NCBI GenBank assembly: GCA_963169355.1
Contig: CAUJCR010000051.1
Span: 1 to 58,217, forward strand
Length of the DNA: 58,217 nucleotides
Reading direction: 5' to 3'
DNA from: Bacteroidota bacterium
GTDB taxonomy: Bacteria; Bacteroidota; Bacteroidia; B-17B0; Aurantibacillaceae
Shown here: piece by piece, positions 9,018 to 16,210 of the stretch
How positions within the stretch are numbered: position 1 is the first letter of the stretch
Layout of the letters: each line of letters opens with the position of its first letter
Notes under the pieces: model-generated
Seen by the model: only the letters and a program-made list of their open reading frames with translations
The model's database searches: none
What the model was told of the DNA's origin: nothing
Translations under genes and position numbers: made by a program

Positions 9018-10063
9018 AATCTATTAAAACATCCACATTTTGTATTGTTTTGAGTGCTGTTTCGGCCACTCTACAAACCGTTTTAATAGCTTTTCTGAAC
9101 TTTCAAATCAATCAATATTTTGACATATCGGTTACACTACTCGCATTTTTTATTGCCTTTGTTATTAATTACCTGATACTTTATTTTATTTTTAGAAACT
9201 ATCTTTATGCTAAAATTGACCAACTATACCACTTAGTTAAATCTATTCAAGCCAAAGAAATTCCTAACACCGAGATACAGCTTGAAGAAGTGGATTCTAT
9301 TGATCGTTTAGAAAAAGGTATTATTAAATTATCACAAGAACGCAGTAAAGAAATTGAACAGTATAATAATATAGACAGCTATCGTAAAGAATTTTTAGGT
9401 AATGTATCGCACGAACTAAAAACACCTATTTTTAATATTCAAGGCTATATTTCAACCTTAATTGATGGTGGTATTCATGATTCGAATATTAATATGGATT
9501 ATCTGAAAAAAGCAGATAAAAGCATCGATAGAATGATAAGAATAGTTGATGATTTAGAAACTATTTCCCAATTAGAAGTAGGTACATTGGAATTAGATAC
9601 CGAAACCTATGATTTAGTTCAACAAATTAAAGATATTATAGAATCATTAGAACTGATTGCTGCTAAGAAAAATATTAGGTTACAATTTGTACGAAAATCC
9701 GACAAACCAATATTAGTAAAAGCCGATTCCTTTAGAATAAGGCAAGTGTTAGTTAATTTAATTACTAATAGTATTAAATACGGATTAGAAAACGGAAAAA
9801 CACGCATTTCTATTCAATTATTTGATGAGCAAGTTATTGTAGAAGTGAAAGATAATGGCATTGGCATAGATGAAAAACATTTACCCCGTGTATTTGAGCG
9901 CTTTTATAGAGTAGATAAAGGTAGAAGTAGAGAGCAAGGCGGAACTGGATTGGGATTAGCCATTGTAAAACACATTATTGAGGCGCATCACGGAACTATT
10001 GATATAGAAAGTAAATTAAGCGAAGGCACAACAGTTACATTTACCTTAGCTAGCGCTCATTAA
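9014..10063 (+). CDS. PhoR-like membrane sensor histidine kinase
   Basis: A 349-residue HisKA/HATPase_c kinase. Two hydrophobic segments near the N-terminus (about 8-30 and 35-57) are nearly adjacent, leaving almost no external sensor domain. A HAMP-like linker follows. The phosphoacceptor is H133 in GNVSHELKTP, and the ATP-binding motifs are NLITNSIKYG (N box), VKDNGIGID (G1) and GGTGLGLAIVKHI (G2). It starts with GTG overlapping the TGA of the preceding gene. A KdpE/PhoB-type regulator usually accompanies such kinases, but none is adjacent. Its stop codon TAA (10061-10063) is the first triplet of the palindromic element that follows. Confidence 0.93.
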   Translation: MKSIKTSTFCIVLSAVSATLQTVLIAFLNFQINQYFDISVTLLAFFIAFVINYLILYFIFRNYLYAKIDQLYHLVKSIQAKEIPNTEIQLEEVDSIDRLEKGIIKLSQERSKEIEQYNNIDSYRKEFLGNVSHELKTPIFNIQGYISTLIDGGIHDSNINMDYLKKADKSIDRMIRIVDDLETISQLEVGTLELDTETYDLVQQIKDIIESLELIAAKKNIRLQFVRKSDKPILVKADSFRIRQVLVNLITNSIKYGLENGKTRISIQLFDEQVIVEVKDNGIGIDEKHLPRVFERFYRVDKGRSREQGGTGLGLAIVKHIIEAHHGTIDIESKLSEGTTVTFTLASAH

Positions 10064-10232
10064 CCCAGATTATGCATTAGCAATTTTATTACGAGCTAAA
10101 ACCCCTGCAAAATATGAAGCTTCGCAACTTTTTCTCAATCACCGTAGCAGTGGCTACGCTTCATTCGCAAAAGTTCATATTTTATTAGGCTTTTACCTCT
10201 CACTACTAATTTCTAATGCACAATCTGGGTTA
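10061..10232. repeat. 172-bp imperfect palindrome, copy A (MITE- or REP-like)
   Basis: The ends are inverted repeats: TAACCCAGATTATGCATTAG at the left matches the reverse complement of the right end with one mismatch. Inner arms also pair (AAAATATGAA near 10110 with TTCATATTTT near 10174), and the centre is the hairpin CGTAGC-AGTG-GCTACG. An inverted copy lies at 57455-57626 with about nine differences over 172 positions, counted by eye. The outer triplets form the stop codons of both flanking convergent genes. It could act as a bidirectional terminator; it carries no convincing gene of its own. Confidence 0.85.
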
Positions 10233-11138
10233 ATATTTATTGCGTGGGTGATAACTCAAAATATTTTCTCGTAAAAAATGCTGATCTAAATGCGTATATA
10301 TTTCGGTGGTGGTAATGCTTTCATGTCCTAGCATTTCCTGCACAGCTCTTAAATCAGCACCACCTTCCACTAAGTGAGTAGCAAACGAATGACGAAAGGT
10401 ATGTGGGCTTAATGTTTTTTTAATACCTGCTTTCTCAGCCAAATCTTTTATAACATAAAACACCATTTGTCGGGTGATAGAAGTGCCTCGTTTACTTAAA
10501 AACAATAAGTCTTCATAATTTTTTTTAATGGCTATATGTTGCCTATGATGATTTTTATAATTTGAAATTAAATTTATAGCCGATTTGCCAATAGGAACCA
10601 ACCTTTGTTTATCTCCCTTACCAATTACACTTATAAATCCCTCCTGAAAATGCAAATCGCTTAATTTTAAATTTATTAATTCCGACACTCGCAAACCGCA
10701 ACTATACATAGTTTCGAGCATAGCTATATTTCGTTCACCTTCGGCAGAGCTCCTATCAATCATTGAGAGCATTACATCTATTTCTTCTACACTTAAATAC
10801 ACAGGGAGTTTACGTTTTATTCTAGGTGTTTCTAACAACTCCGCTGGGTTAGTTTGAATGTAATTCTCAAGAATTAGGAATTTATAAAAATGTTTAATGC
10901 CCGATATGATGCGAGATTGGGTGGTTTCAGTAAAATGAAACTCCGAAATGTATTTTAAAAAAGCTTGTAAATCCTTAGCATTTATGTCCGAAGGTTTTTT
11001 ATGCGGACAAGTAGTTTCTACAAAAGCCATTAATTTTTGAATGTCGCTCTCATAAGAAACAATAGAATTGGGAGATAACGATTTTTCAATCTGTAGATAA
11101 TATTTAAAATCTTGAATATTTGATTTCCAAAGTTTCAA
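10230..11138 (-). CDS. xerD: Tyrosine recombinase XerD (chromosome dimer resolution)
   Basis: A 302-residue tyrosine recombinase with an N-terminal SAM-like core-binding domain (1-100) and a catalytic domain. All active-site residues are visible: R150 (CGLRVSEL), K174 (GKGDKQR), H246 and R249 (HTFRHSFATHL), H272 (LGHES) and nucleophile Y281 (TEIYTHL). Length and motifs fit the XerD branch, which with XerC resolves chromosome dimers at dif. It reads as a housekeeping gene, not a mobile-element integrase, because no element surrounds it and aroQ follows divergently, 33 bp away. Its TAA lies in the end of the palindromic element. Confidence 0.93.
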   Translation of the reverse strand: MKLWKSNIQDFKYYLQIEKSLSPNSIVSYESDIQKLMAFVETTCPHKKPSDINAKDLQAFLKYISEFHFTETTQSRIISGIKHFYKFLILENYIQTNPAELLETPRIKRKLPVYLSVEEIDVMLSMIDRSSAEGERNIAMLETMYSCGLRVSELINLKLSDLHFQEGFISVIGKGDKQRLVPIGKSAINLISNYKNHHRQHIAIKKNYEDLLFLSKRGTSITRQMVFYVIKDLAEKAGIKKTLSPHTFRHSFATHLVEGGADLRAVQEMLGHESITTTEIYTHLDQHFLRENILSYHPRNKY

Positions 11139-11171
11139 TGGAATGATTATTTTTGATTAAAATTTAATTTA

Positions 11172-11594
11172 GTGTTAAAGATAGCAATTATCAATGGTCC
11201 AAATTTGAATCTTTTAGGAAAAAGAGAGGTTGAAATTTATGGTACTCAAACATTCGAAGATTATTTTAAAGAGTTAAAAACACAATTTAGCAACGTAGAA
11301 TTAACCTATTTTCAAAGCAATGTGGAGGGCGAACTCATTAATAAACTTCACGAATGTGGTTTTGAATACAATGGTATTATATTAAATGCGGGTGCTTTTA
11401 CACACACCTCTATTGCCATTGCCGATGCTGTTGCTGGTATTAAAACCCCTGTTGTAGAAGTTCATATTTCAAATATTTTTTCAAGAGAAGATTACCGCCA
11501 CGTTTCATACTTAGGCAAGCATTGCATAGGTAGCATAAGTGGTTTTGGACTAAAAGGCTATGCCATGGCTGTGGCTCATTTCCAAGATAAGTGA
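11172..11594 (+). CDS. aroQ: Type II 3-dehydroquinate dehydratase
   Basis: A 140-residue enzyme converting 3-dehydroquinate to 3-dehydroshikimate in the shikimate pathway. Family signatures are INGPNLNLLGKRE near the start, the catalytic Tyr in EIYGTQTFEDY, NAGAFTHTSIAIADA, and EVHISNIFSREDYRHVS with the catalytic His. Length is normal for the dodecameric type II enzyme. The start is a GTG at 11172, which places the conserved beta strand immediately at the N-terminus as in the family. It is divergent from xerD. Confidence 0.95.
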   Translation: MLKIAIINGPNLNLLGKREVEIYGTQTFEDYFKELKTQFSNVELTYFQSNVEGELINKLHECGFEYNGIILNAGAFTHTSIAIADAVAGIKTPVVEVHISNIFSREDYRHVSYLGKHCIGSISGFGLKGYAMAVAHFQDK

Positions 11595-11700
11595 TTAGCC
11601 TAAAACATGTTAGCTGTTTTTCATAATGTTAAAATCGCATCTTAATGACGGGGTTTATACAATATGTATTAATTTTATGTAAACATTAAATTTTAAACTT

Positions 11701-12711
11701 ATGAAAAAAATTTACTTATCTATTTTAACCCTTGGATTTTGCCTTGTGTCTCAAGCGCAAGTTACCTTAACTAAGGCTGCCAATGAGCCTGTAGTTGGTG
11801 ATATGGAAATGTATAACCATTTTGATACAACTACTGTACTTAACAATGCCTCAGGTACTAATCAATCATGGAATTTCACAAGTCTTACACTCGACACCAT
11901 CATCTCAAGTACTACTTATACAACACCTGCATCAACCCCTAATGGCACATTATATCCATCGGCTACTTTGGCAGGTGATGATGGTGCAGGTGGTTATACT
12001 TACACAAAAAGTACTTCTACACAATATGAATTGGTTGGCATGATTTCCCCAAACGTAGCAATTAGTCTTTCTAATACCGCTGTAGCTGCTATTTGGCCAG
12101 TTAACTATGGTTATACGAATACTGATGCATTTGCTGGTTCAATAAATAGCGGAACTATTTCGGGTACAGTGAATGGAACTTTAACCACCACTGGAACTGG
12201 AACTGGAACTTTAACTTTACCAGGCGGAACAGTTGTAAATAACGTATTACAACTTAAAAACACACAAGTTTTAAATGCAAGTTTATTATCTGGCTTTTAT
12301 ACATTCACTATCACAAGTACTAATTATAATTACTACTCTTCAACCCAAAAATTCCCTATTCTTACTGTAGAATATAAAACTACAACAGGTGCTATCAACG
12401 ATTATGAAGTAACTATTAAGGCAAATAGCAACCTTGTTACTGGTATTAAAACACAATCGTTAAATCATTCACTTGTTATTTACCCAAATCCTGCTAAGGA
12501 TCAAGTAACTGTTAGTTTCTCTAATCTAAAAAATGAAACACCAAGTATTCAAATCCTAAATTTATATGGACAAACCGTAAAGGATGTGAATATTACTAAT
12601 AGCCTGAATATCAACGAAACGATTTCTACAGCGAATTTGGCTTCGGGTGTTTATTTTGTAAAAACCACTCTAGGTAAAGAAACAGCAATTAAAAAATTAA
12701 TTGTACAATAA
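11701..12711 (+). CDS. Secreted T9SS type A sorting-domain protein, unknown function
   Basis: A 336-residue exported protein. Residues 1-19 are a signal peptide ending SQAQ. The central 20-245 are Thr/Ser/Asn/Gly-rich, with a low-complexity stretch around 160-172 (TGTGTGTLTLPGG). The last 80 residues are a type A T9SS C-terminal domain: LVIYPNPAKDQVTVSFSN, then NLYGQTVKDV, ending ASGVYFVKTTLGKETAIKKLIVQ. It is thus expected to cross the outer membrane through the type IX system and be surface-attached. The mature part has no domain I recognise. It stands alone, followed by a strong terminator. Confidence 0.9.
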   Translation: MKKIYLSILTLGFCLVSQAQVTLTKAANEPVVGDMEMYNHFDTTTVLNNASGTNQSWNFTSLTLDTIISSTTYTTPASTPNGTLYPSATLAGDDGAGGYTYTKSTSTQYELVGMISPNVAISLSNTAVAAIWPVNYGYTNTDAFAGSINSGTISGTVNGTLTTTGTGTGTLTLPGGTVVNNVLQLKNTQVLNASLLSGFYTFTITSTNYNYYSSTQKFPILTVEYKTTTGAINDYEVTIKANSNLVTGIKTQSLNHSLVIYPNPAKDQVTVSFSNLKNETPSIQILNLYGQTVKDVNITNSLNINETISTANLASGVYFVKTTLGKETAIKKLIVQ

Positions 12712-12740
12712 CTTTACATTTTATAAACCTTTTAAATAAT

Positions 12741-12770
12741 AAAAGGCTGTCTTTTTTAAGACAGCCTTTT
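12741..12770. terminator. Intrinsic bidirectional terminator
   Basis: A 13-bp stem, AAAAGGCTGTCTT paired with AAGACAGCCTTTT around a TTTT loop, lies between the rightward T9SS protein and the leftward tRNA-Ser. A- and T-rich flanks on both sides let it serve both directions. Confidence 0.85.
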
Positions 12771-12778
12771 GATTTTAG

Positions 12779-12865
12779 CGGTGAGGGCGGGATTCGAACC
12801 CGCGGTACGGTTACCCGTACGACAGTTTAGCAAACTGTTCCTTTCGGCCTCTCAGGCACCTCACC
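12779..12865 (-). tRNA. tRNA-Ser (anticodon GCT)
   Basis: An 87-nt class II tRNA. The acceptor stem is GGTGAGG/CCTCACC with discriminator G. The D-arm region is followed by anticodon arm ACAGT-TTGCTAA-ACTGT, giving anticodon GCT (reads AGC/AGU). A long variable arm (CGTACGGGTAACCGTACCG) and T-arm GCGGG-TTCGAAT-CCCGC follow. The 3' CCA is not encoded. Confidence 0.97.
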
Positions 12866-12938
12866 TACTCTTTATCTTTCAATAAGAGGTGCAAATTTAC
12901 TATAATTTTTAAATTAATAAAGTAGTTTCTTAAAAAAA

Positions 12939-14144
12939 TTAATAGGCGTAATCACTTAAATACTCAAAATGAGGCGTTAATTTTCCGTCTTTGCAAATAC
13001 TCGCTCTTTCAATCACTTTGTCGGTATCTTCATTTATTAAAAAAGGCAATACTCTTTCCATCAAATCCTTACCAAAATCATCACTTGCATCGCGCGGTAA
13101 TTCGCAAGGCAAATTATCAACCGCCATTACACAAATGGTTTCTTTATTAAAAGGCACATCTTCTTTATCCGTTTTAGGATTATAACCATAAAAAGGTTGC
13201 GCAATGGTACTCGCTCTTAACGTAGTAGGCACACTACCGTCTATATCGCAAGTAATATCAGCAATTACACTTAAATGAAAATCTTTCGATTTCATATCTT
13301 CCTTAGTAAACATCTTTGGAGAGCGAGGATCCCAATAATGCGCCGAAATAAAAATATCCGCTTCTTTAGTAAAGGGCGGAAACTTCGACACAAAATGTTC
13401 GGGATTATTAAAATAATCGTTCAAATCAAAGTTGTGATCATTTGGGCGCTCCACATAATCACGTGGATTTAATTGGCAATAAACAGGCTCTCTAAACGAT
13501 GCCATTAAAAATTCGTCGGCGGTTACCTTTCTTATTCTTAATGCCGATAATGTTTCGATAGCTCCATTAGCTACACGCCCACCACCTGTTAATACTATTT
13601 TTATATTTGGCAATTTTACACGTTTCAACTCCTCTTCCATCTCGGCTCTATCACGACATAAATTGGCTGGTTTTATTTGAAATAAATCATATTTACGACC
13701 ATAACCCAATATGCCATTGTAAGTACCTACAATTCCTGCATAACGGCCAAACCCTATAATACGATTATGATTTTTATCGGTTAGGGTTTCATAATCTATC
13801 ATCTGAATGTTTTTGGCAATCAGTGTTTTCATTAATTTCTCATTATGCGGCTGCTTTTTAATGGTATGAGAAAAGAAAAAATATTTTTTACCTGGAATTA
13901 AATTTTCCTTTGGCACTTCTTTTACCCCCATTAACACATCACAATCGCTTAAATCTTCTTGCATTGTTAAGCCAAAAGCTAAATATTCATCATCGGTATA
14001 ACAACGTATTTTACTAGGTTGAATAACAATTTCGAGATGAGGATAAGTACGTAATAATTCAGTACAAATTAATGGGGTTAATGGAACACGCTTATCTGGT
14101 GGAGATTTTTCTTCGCGCAATACGCCTATTTTTAATTTTTTCAT
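12939..14144 (-). CDS. Lys1-like saccharopine dehydrogenase / alanine dehydrogenase-fold oxidoreductase
   Basis: A 401-residue NAD(P)-dependent enzyme of the AlaDH/PNT and saccharopine dehydrogenase (lysine-forming) fold. The N-terminal KIGVLREEKSPPDKRVPLTP, then R19, K75 (GVKEVP) and H93 (FFSHT), align with the Arg, Lys and His active-site residues of yeast Lys1. The nucleotide-binding domain begins KIVLTGGGRVANGAIETL. This family interconverts saccharopine with lysine and 2-oxoglutarate. With dapA at 54119 indicating the diaminopimelate route for synthesis, a catabolic or different substrate role is possible; that is inference. Generic annotation as an alanine dehydrogenase-like oxidoreductase is the alternative. 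Confidence 0.82.
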   Translation of the reverse strand: MKKLKIGVLREEKSPPDKRVPLTPLICTELLRTYPHLEIVIQPSKIRCYTDDEYLAFGLTMQEDLSDCDVLMGVKEVPKENLIPGKKYFFFSHTIKKQPHNEKLMKTLIAKNIQMIDYETLTDKNHNRIIGFGRYAGIVGTYNGILGYGRKYDLFQIKPANLCRDRAEMEEELKRVKLPNIKIVLTGGGRVANGAIETLSALRIRKVTADEFLMASFREPVYCQLNPRDYVERPNDHNFDLNDYFNNPEHFVSKFPPFTKEADIFISAHYWDPRSPKMFTKEDMKSKDFHLSVIADITCDIDGSVPTTLRASTIAQPFYGYNPKTDKEDVPFNKETICVMAVDNLPCELPRDASDDFGKDLMERVLPFLINEDTDKVIERASICKDGKLTPHFEYLSDYAY

Positions 14145-14235
14145 AAATAAAATCGTGTATTAAAAAACGATACAAATATACGAGATTAATTAAATCTTTG
14201 AGTTAACTAAAACGAAGGCTTATGTATATGTGTAT

Positions 14236-14760
14236 TTAAAGCGGTTCAATTAAATTAACCATTTCATTCAACTCTTTTTCGGTGGTAGAGTTTAATAAAT
14301 TCATATTTTCTTGCCATACATAAATGAGGTAACAGTGGCCATCAATGGGTTTTGAAATATAACGAATGCAATTGTAGGATGGTGTATTTGTTTTTACATT
14401 CATAAAATTGGAACGACGTCTTTCGAAAGAAAACGATTTATTGGTTGTTTTTTCTATCTTCTCCACATTCACAAAATGTAAAGGTCCTACAAATTCACGC
14501 TTAGCCGAATCTAAGCCTCCACTAGGAACGGCATATACTACTACGTTATATTTCCCATTTTTGTGAGGCTTACTAAAAGCAACTCCTGAACAACGACACA
14601 TTTCATTTCCGCTTTCATCCCAACTCAATTTTCCGCCAAACTCAGTAGCCGTCCACCCTTCGGGAGTTGTGTATTTTAATTTTAATGATTTTGATTTAAC
14701 CGTTTGTGAAAACGATAGAAGTGATGCGCAAACGAGCATACATGAAAGGATTTTTTTCAT
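14236..14760 (-). CDS. Small exported protein, unknown function
   Basis: A 174-residue protein with a signal peptide (residues 1-18, ending LLSFSQ) and a mature part of about 155 residues, with Cys pair CRC near 55-57 and further Cys near 130 and 142. I recognise no domain. It sits between the Lys1-like gene (downstream, 91 bp) and tmRNA (divergent). Probably periplasmic or outer-membrane associated. Confidence 0.75.
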   Translation of the reverse strand: MKKILSCMLVCASLLSFSQTVKSKSLKLKYTTPEGWTATEFGGKLSWDESGNEMCRCSGVAFSKPHKNGKYNVVVYAVPSGGLDSAKREFVGPLHFVNVEKIEKTTNKSFSFERRRSNFMNVKTNTPSYNCIRYISKPIDGHCYLIYVWQENMNLLNSTTEKELNEMVNLIEPL

Positions 14761-14788
14761 AGGATTTTTTTCTTAAATATACTCAAAA

Positions 14789-14821
14789 TTGTAATTATAG
14801 CATTTAATTGTTGTATCTTTG
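14789..14821 (+). promoter_or_regulatory. Promoter of tmRNA (-33 TTG and -7 TATCTTTG)
   Basis: TTG at 14789-14791 and TATCTTTG at 14814-14821 match both Bacteroidota promoter elements with 22 bases between them. Mature tmRNA begins 21 bases beyond the -7 box. Confidence 0.7.
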
Positions 14822-14841
14822 TAACGGTTCTTTAACATTAT

Positions 14842-15209
14842 GGGTCCGACCGGTTTTGACAGCGAGCGCGATTGATAAGTAAGCAGGTAGTGCGTTGTAG
14901 ATATGGCACTTTAATATCAACCTTCAAACTTTTATTTGGCGAAGAGAATTCTTACGCTATGGCTGCCTAATCCAAGATTACGCAACCTTTGCAAACCTTG
15001 TAGCGTTGTTGCTTAGCGACAAGATGTTTGCATCATAAATGAGCAACTTGTTTTAGTGATGCTATTACCTAAAACAATATGAGTAGCTAAGCTTTAGTTT
15101 GGTGTGATAGTATGCCTGGCTAAAGACGAAAATTAAATACTAGCTAAACTTGTAGAAAGCTTATGAATTCCTTGTTTGGACGAGAGTTCGAATCTCTCCG
15201 GATCCACCA
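14842..15209 (+). ncRNA. ssrA: tmRNA (SsrA), one-piece
   Basis: A 368-nt transfer-messenger RNA that rescues stalled ribosomes and tags their nascent chains. The 5' end GGGTCCG pairs with the 3' acceptor strand CGGATCC followed by A-CCA; CCA is encoded. The T-arm is GAGAG-TTCGAAT-CTCTC. The tag frame runs 14938-14970: resume codon GGC and then GEENSYAMAA before TAA, so the full tag is Ala from the charged tmRNA plus these ten residues. The ending AMAA replaces the commoner ALAA but should still suit ClpXP-type recognition. A conventional one-piece layout with a strong promoter before it and a terminator after it. Confidence 0.96.
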
Positions 15210-15244
15210 AAGAAGCTACTCCTAAAAAAGTAGCTTCTTTTGTT
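15209..15244 (+). terminator. Intrinsic terminator of tmRNA
   Basis: A 12-bp perfect stem AAAGAAGCTACT / AGTAGCTTCTTT with an 8-base loop (CCTAAAAA) begins at the last base of tmRNA and is followed by a T-rich tract. Confidence 0.85.
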
Positions 15245-15297
15245 TTTTATTACCGTAGCATGGATCATGCAGCGTAGCTGAAATAGTTCGAGCAATA

Positions 15298-15984
15298 TTA
15301 TTTCTCCGCAATTCCATAACAAATATACTTCCAATTATCAGGGCATATTCTATTTAAAACTAAATCATCAATACTTGCTAATAAATGCCTCTGCCTCTCA
15401 TTTCTACCAAAGGTACCAAGTACACCAGTAGTTTTTATATTAAAACATGAAAAATCTTTTAAAAACCCCTTCATTTCCTCTATGGTTAAATACCTCCATG
15501 AATTACCCCAATTTACAAATCGCTTTCTTAGTTGTTGATGAATAGGAGATGCCACAAGATTTTCGGCAAACAACAGCTTACCTCCTGGTTTCAATGCTTT
15601 ATAAATTTCTTTAAACACTTGGTGTTGTGCATCTTCACCAACTTCTCTTCCAATTCCACCAATAATTGATTTGAATACAATAAGATCAAACTGATTTGAA
15701 TACGGAATCTGAGTGGCATCAATATCTTGGTATTGAATAAATGAAGATATGTTGAACTGAGTGTGGAACTGTTCTGCTTTATTTTTAGTATCTTTAAAGT
15801 CCGAACAAACAGTTTGAATACCTTTTAAGGCTAACCAAAGCGAAAGTCCGCCCATCTGCCCTCCCAATTCAAGAGCATTTGTGATTTTATCCCATTCAAT
15901 GTTATCTTCCCAATATTCAAGAGCCTTCGACCAAGACTTAATGTCCCATTGTAAAAAATCTTTCGTTAATTCTTTCTGCGTCAT
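15298..15984 (-). CDS. Class I SAM-dependent methyltransferase
   Basis: A 228-residue methyltransferase. The SAM-binding loop is the variant ALELGGQMGGLSLWLAL (about 37-53). The acidic residue after strand 2 is in VCSDFKDT, motif IV is FDLIVFKSIIGGIG, and the post-I segment has ALKPGGKLLFAEN. The C-terminal region is helical with basic patches. Substrate unknown. It is transcribed away from the Wzz pair at 16211, so involvement in the polysaccharide block is only suggested by position. Confidence 0.82.
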   Translation of the reverse strand: MTQKELTKDFLQWDIKSWSKALEYWEDNIEWDKITNALELGGQMGGLSLWLALKGIQTVCSDFKDTKNKAEQFHTQFNISSFIQYQDIDATQIPYSNQFDLIVFKSIIGGIGREVGEDAQHQVFKEIYKALKPGGKLLFAENLVASPIHQQLRKRFVNWGNSWRYLTIEEMKGFLKDFSCFNIKTTGVLGTFGRNERQRHLLASIDDLVLNRICPDNWKYICYGIAEK

Positions 15985-16078
15985 TACTACATTTTATATG
16001 AATACTAATATACTCCGCAGAAACTACAATTCTGTTTTCATTAGGTGTCACACATCTCAAATTTATAAAAAACTTTTG

Positions 16079-16104
16079 TTTCTTTTGCTTCAAGGCAAAA
16101 GAAA
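16079..16104. repeat. Perfect 10-bp hairpin in intergenic region
   Basis: TTTCTTTTGC (16079-16088) pairs exactly with GCAAAAGAAA (16095-16104) around loop TTCAAG. It lies in the 226-bp divergent gap between the methyltransferase and the first Wzz gene. Function unknown; it may be a remnant of a short dispersed palindrome. The remainder of the gap shows nothing beyond the -7 box at 16199. Confidence 0.45.
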
Positions 16105-16198
16105 GTAGGTTAATTTTGCTATGTAAAGTGTATTTATCTCATTAAAAGCATCCTAAGCATATTTTTCAGAAAAAAAGGACTGATTTAAGCTAAAACGT

Positions 16199-16206
16199 TA
16201 TATTTG
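16199..16206 (+). promoter_or_regulatory. -7 box immediately before the first Wzz gene
   Basis: TATATTTG matches TAnnTTTG exactly, but ends only 4 bases before the ATG at 16211, implying a nearly leaderless mRNA if it is used. No convincing -33 TTG. Confidence 0.4.
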
Positions 16207-16210
16207 CTTA

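Noticed and set aside
10230..11138. Tyrosine recombinase as integrase of a mobile element
   Set aside because: Length and motifs fit housekeeping XerD, flanking genes are core, and no attachment-site duplication or cargo is visible. The adjacent palindrome also occurs elsewhere without a recombinase.
12160..12220. Short repeats (GGAACT-type triplets) in the T9SS protein gene as a tandem repeat locus
   Set aside because: Only a few imperfect units (Thr-Gly codons); ordinary low complexity of a secreted protein.
15245..15297. Hairpin GCATG-GAT-CATGC after the tmRNA terminator
   Set aside because: Stem is only five base pairs; no copy or function could be supported.
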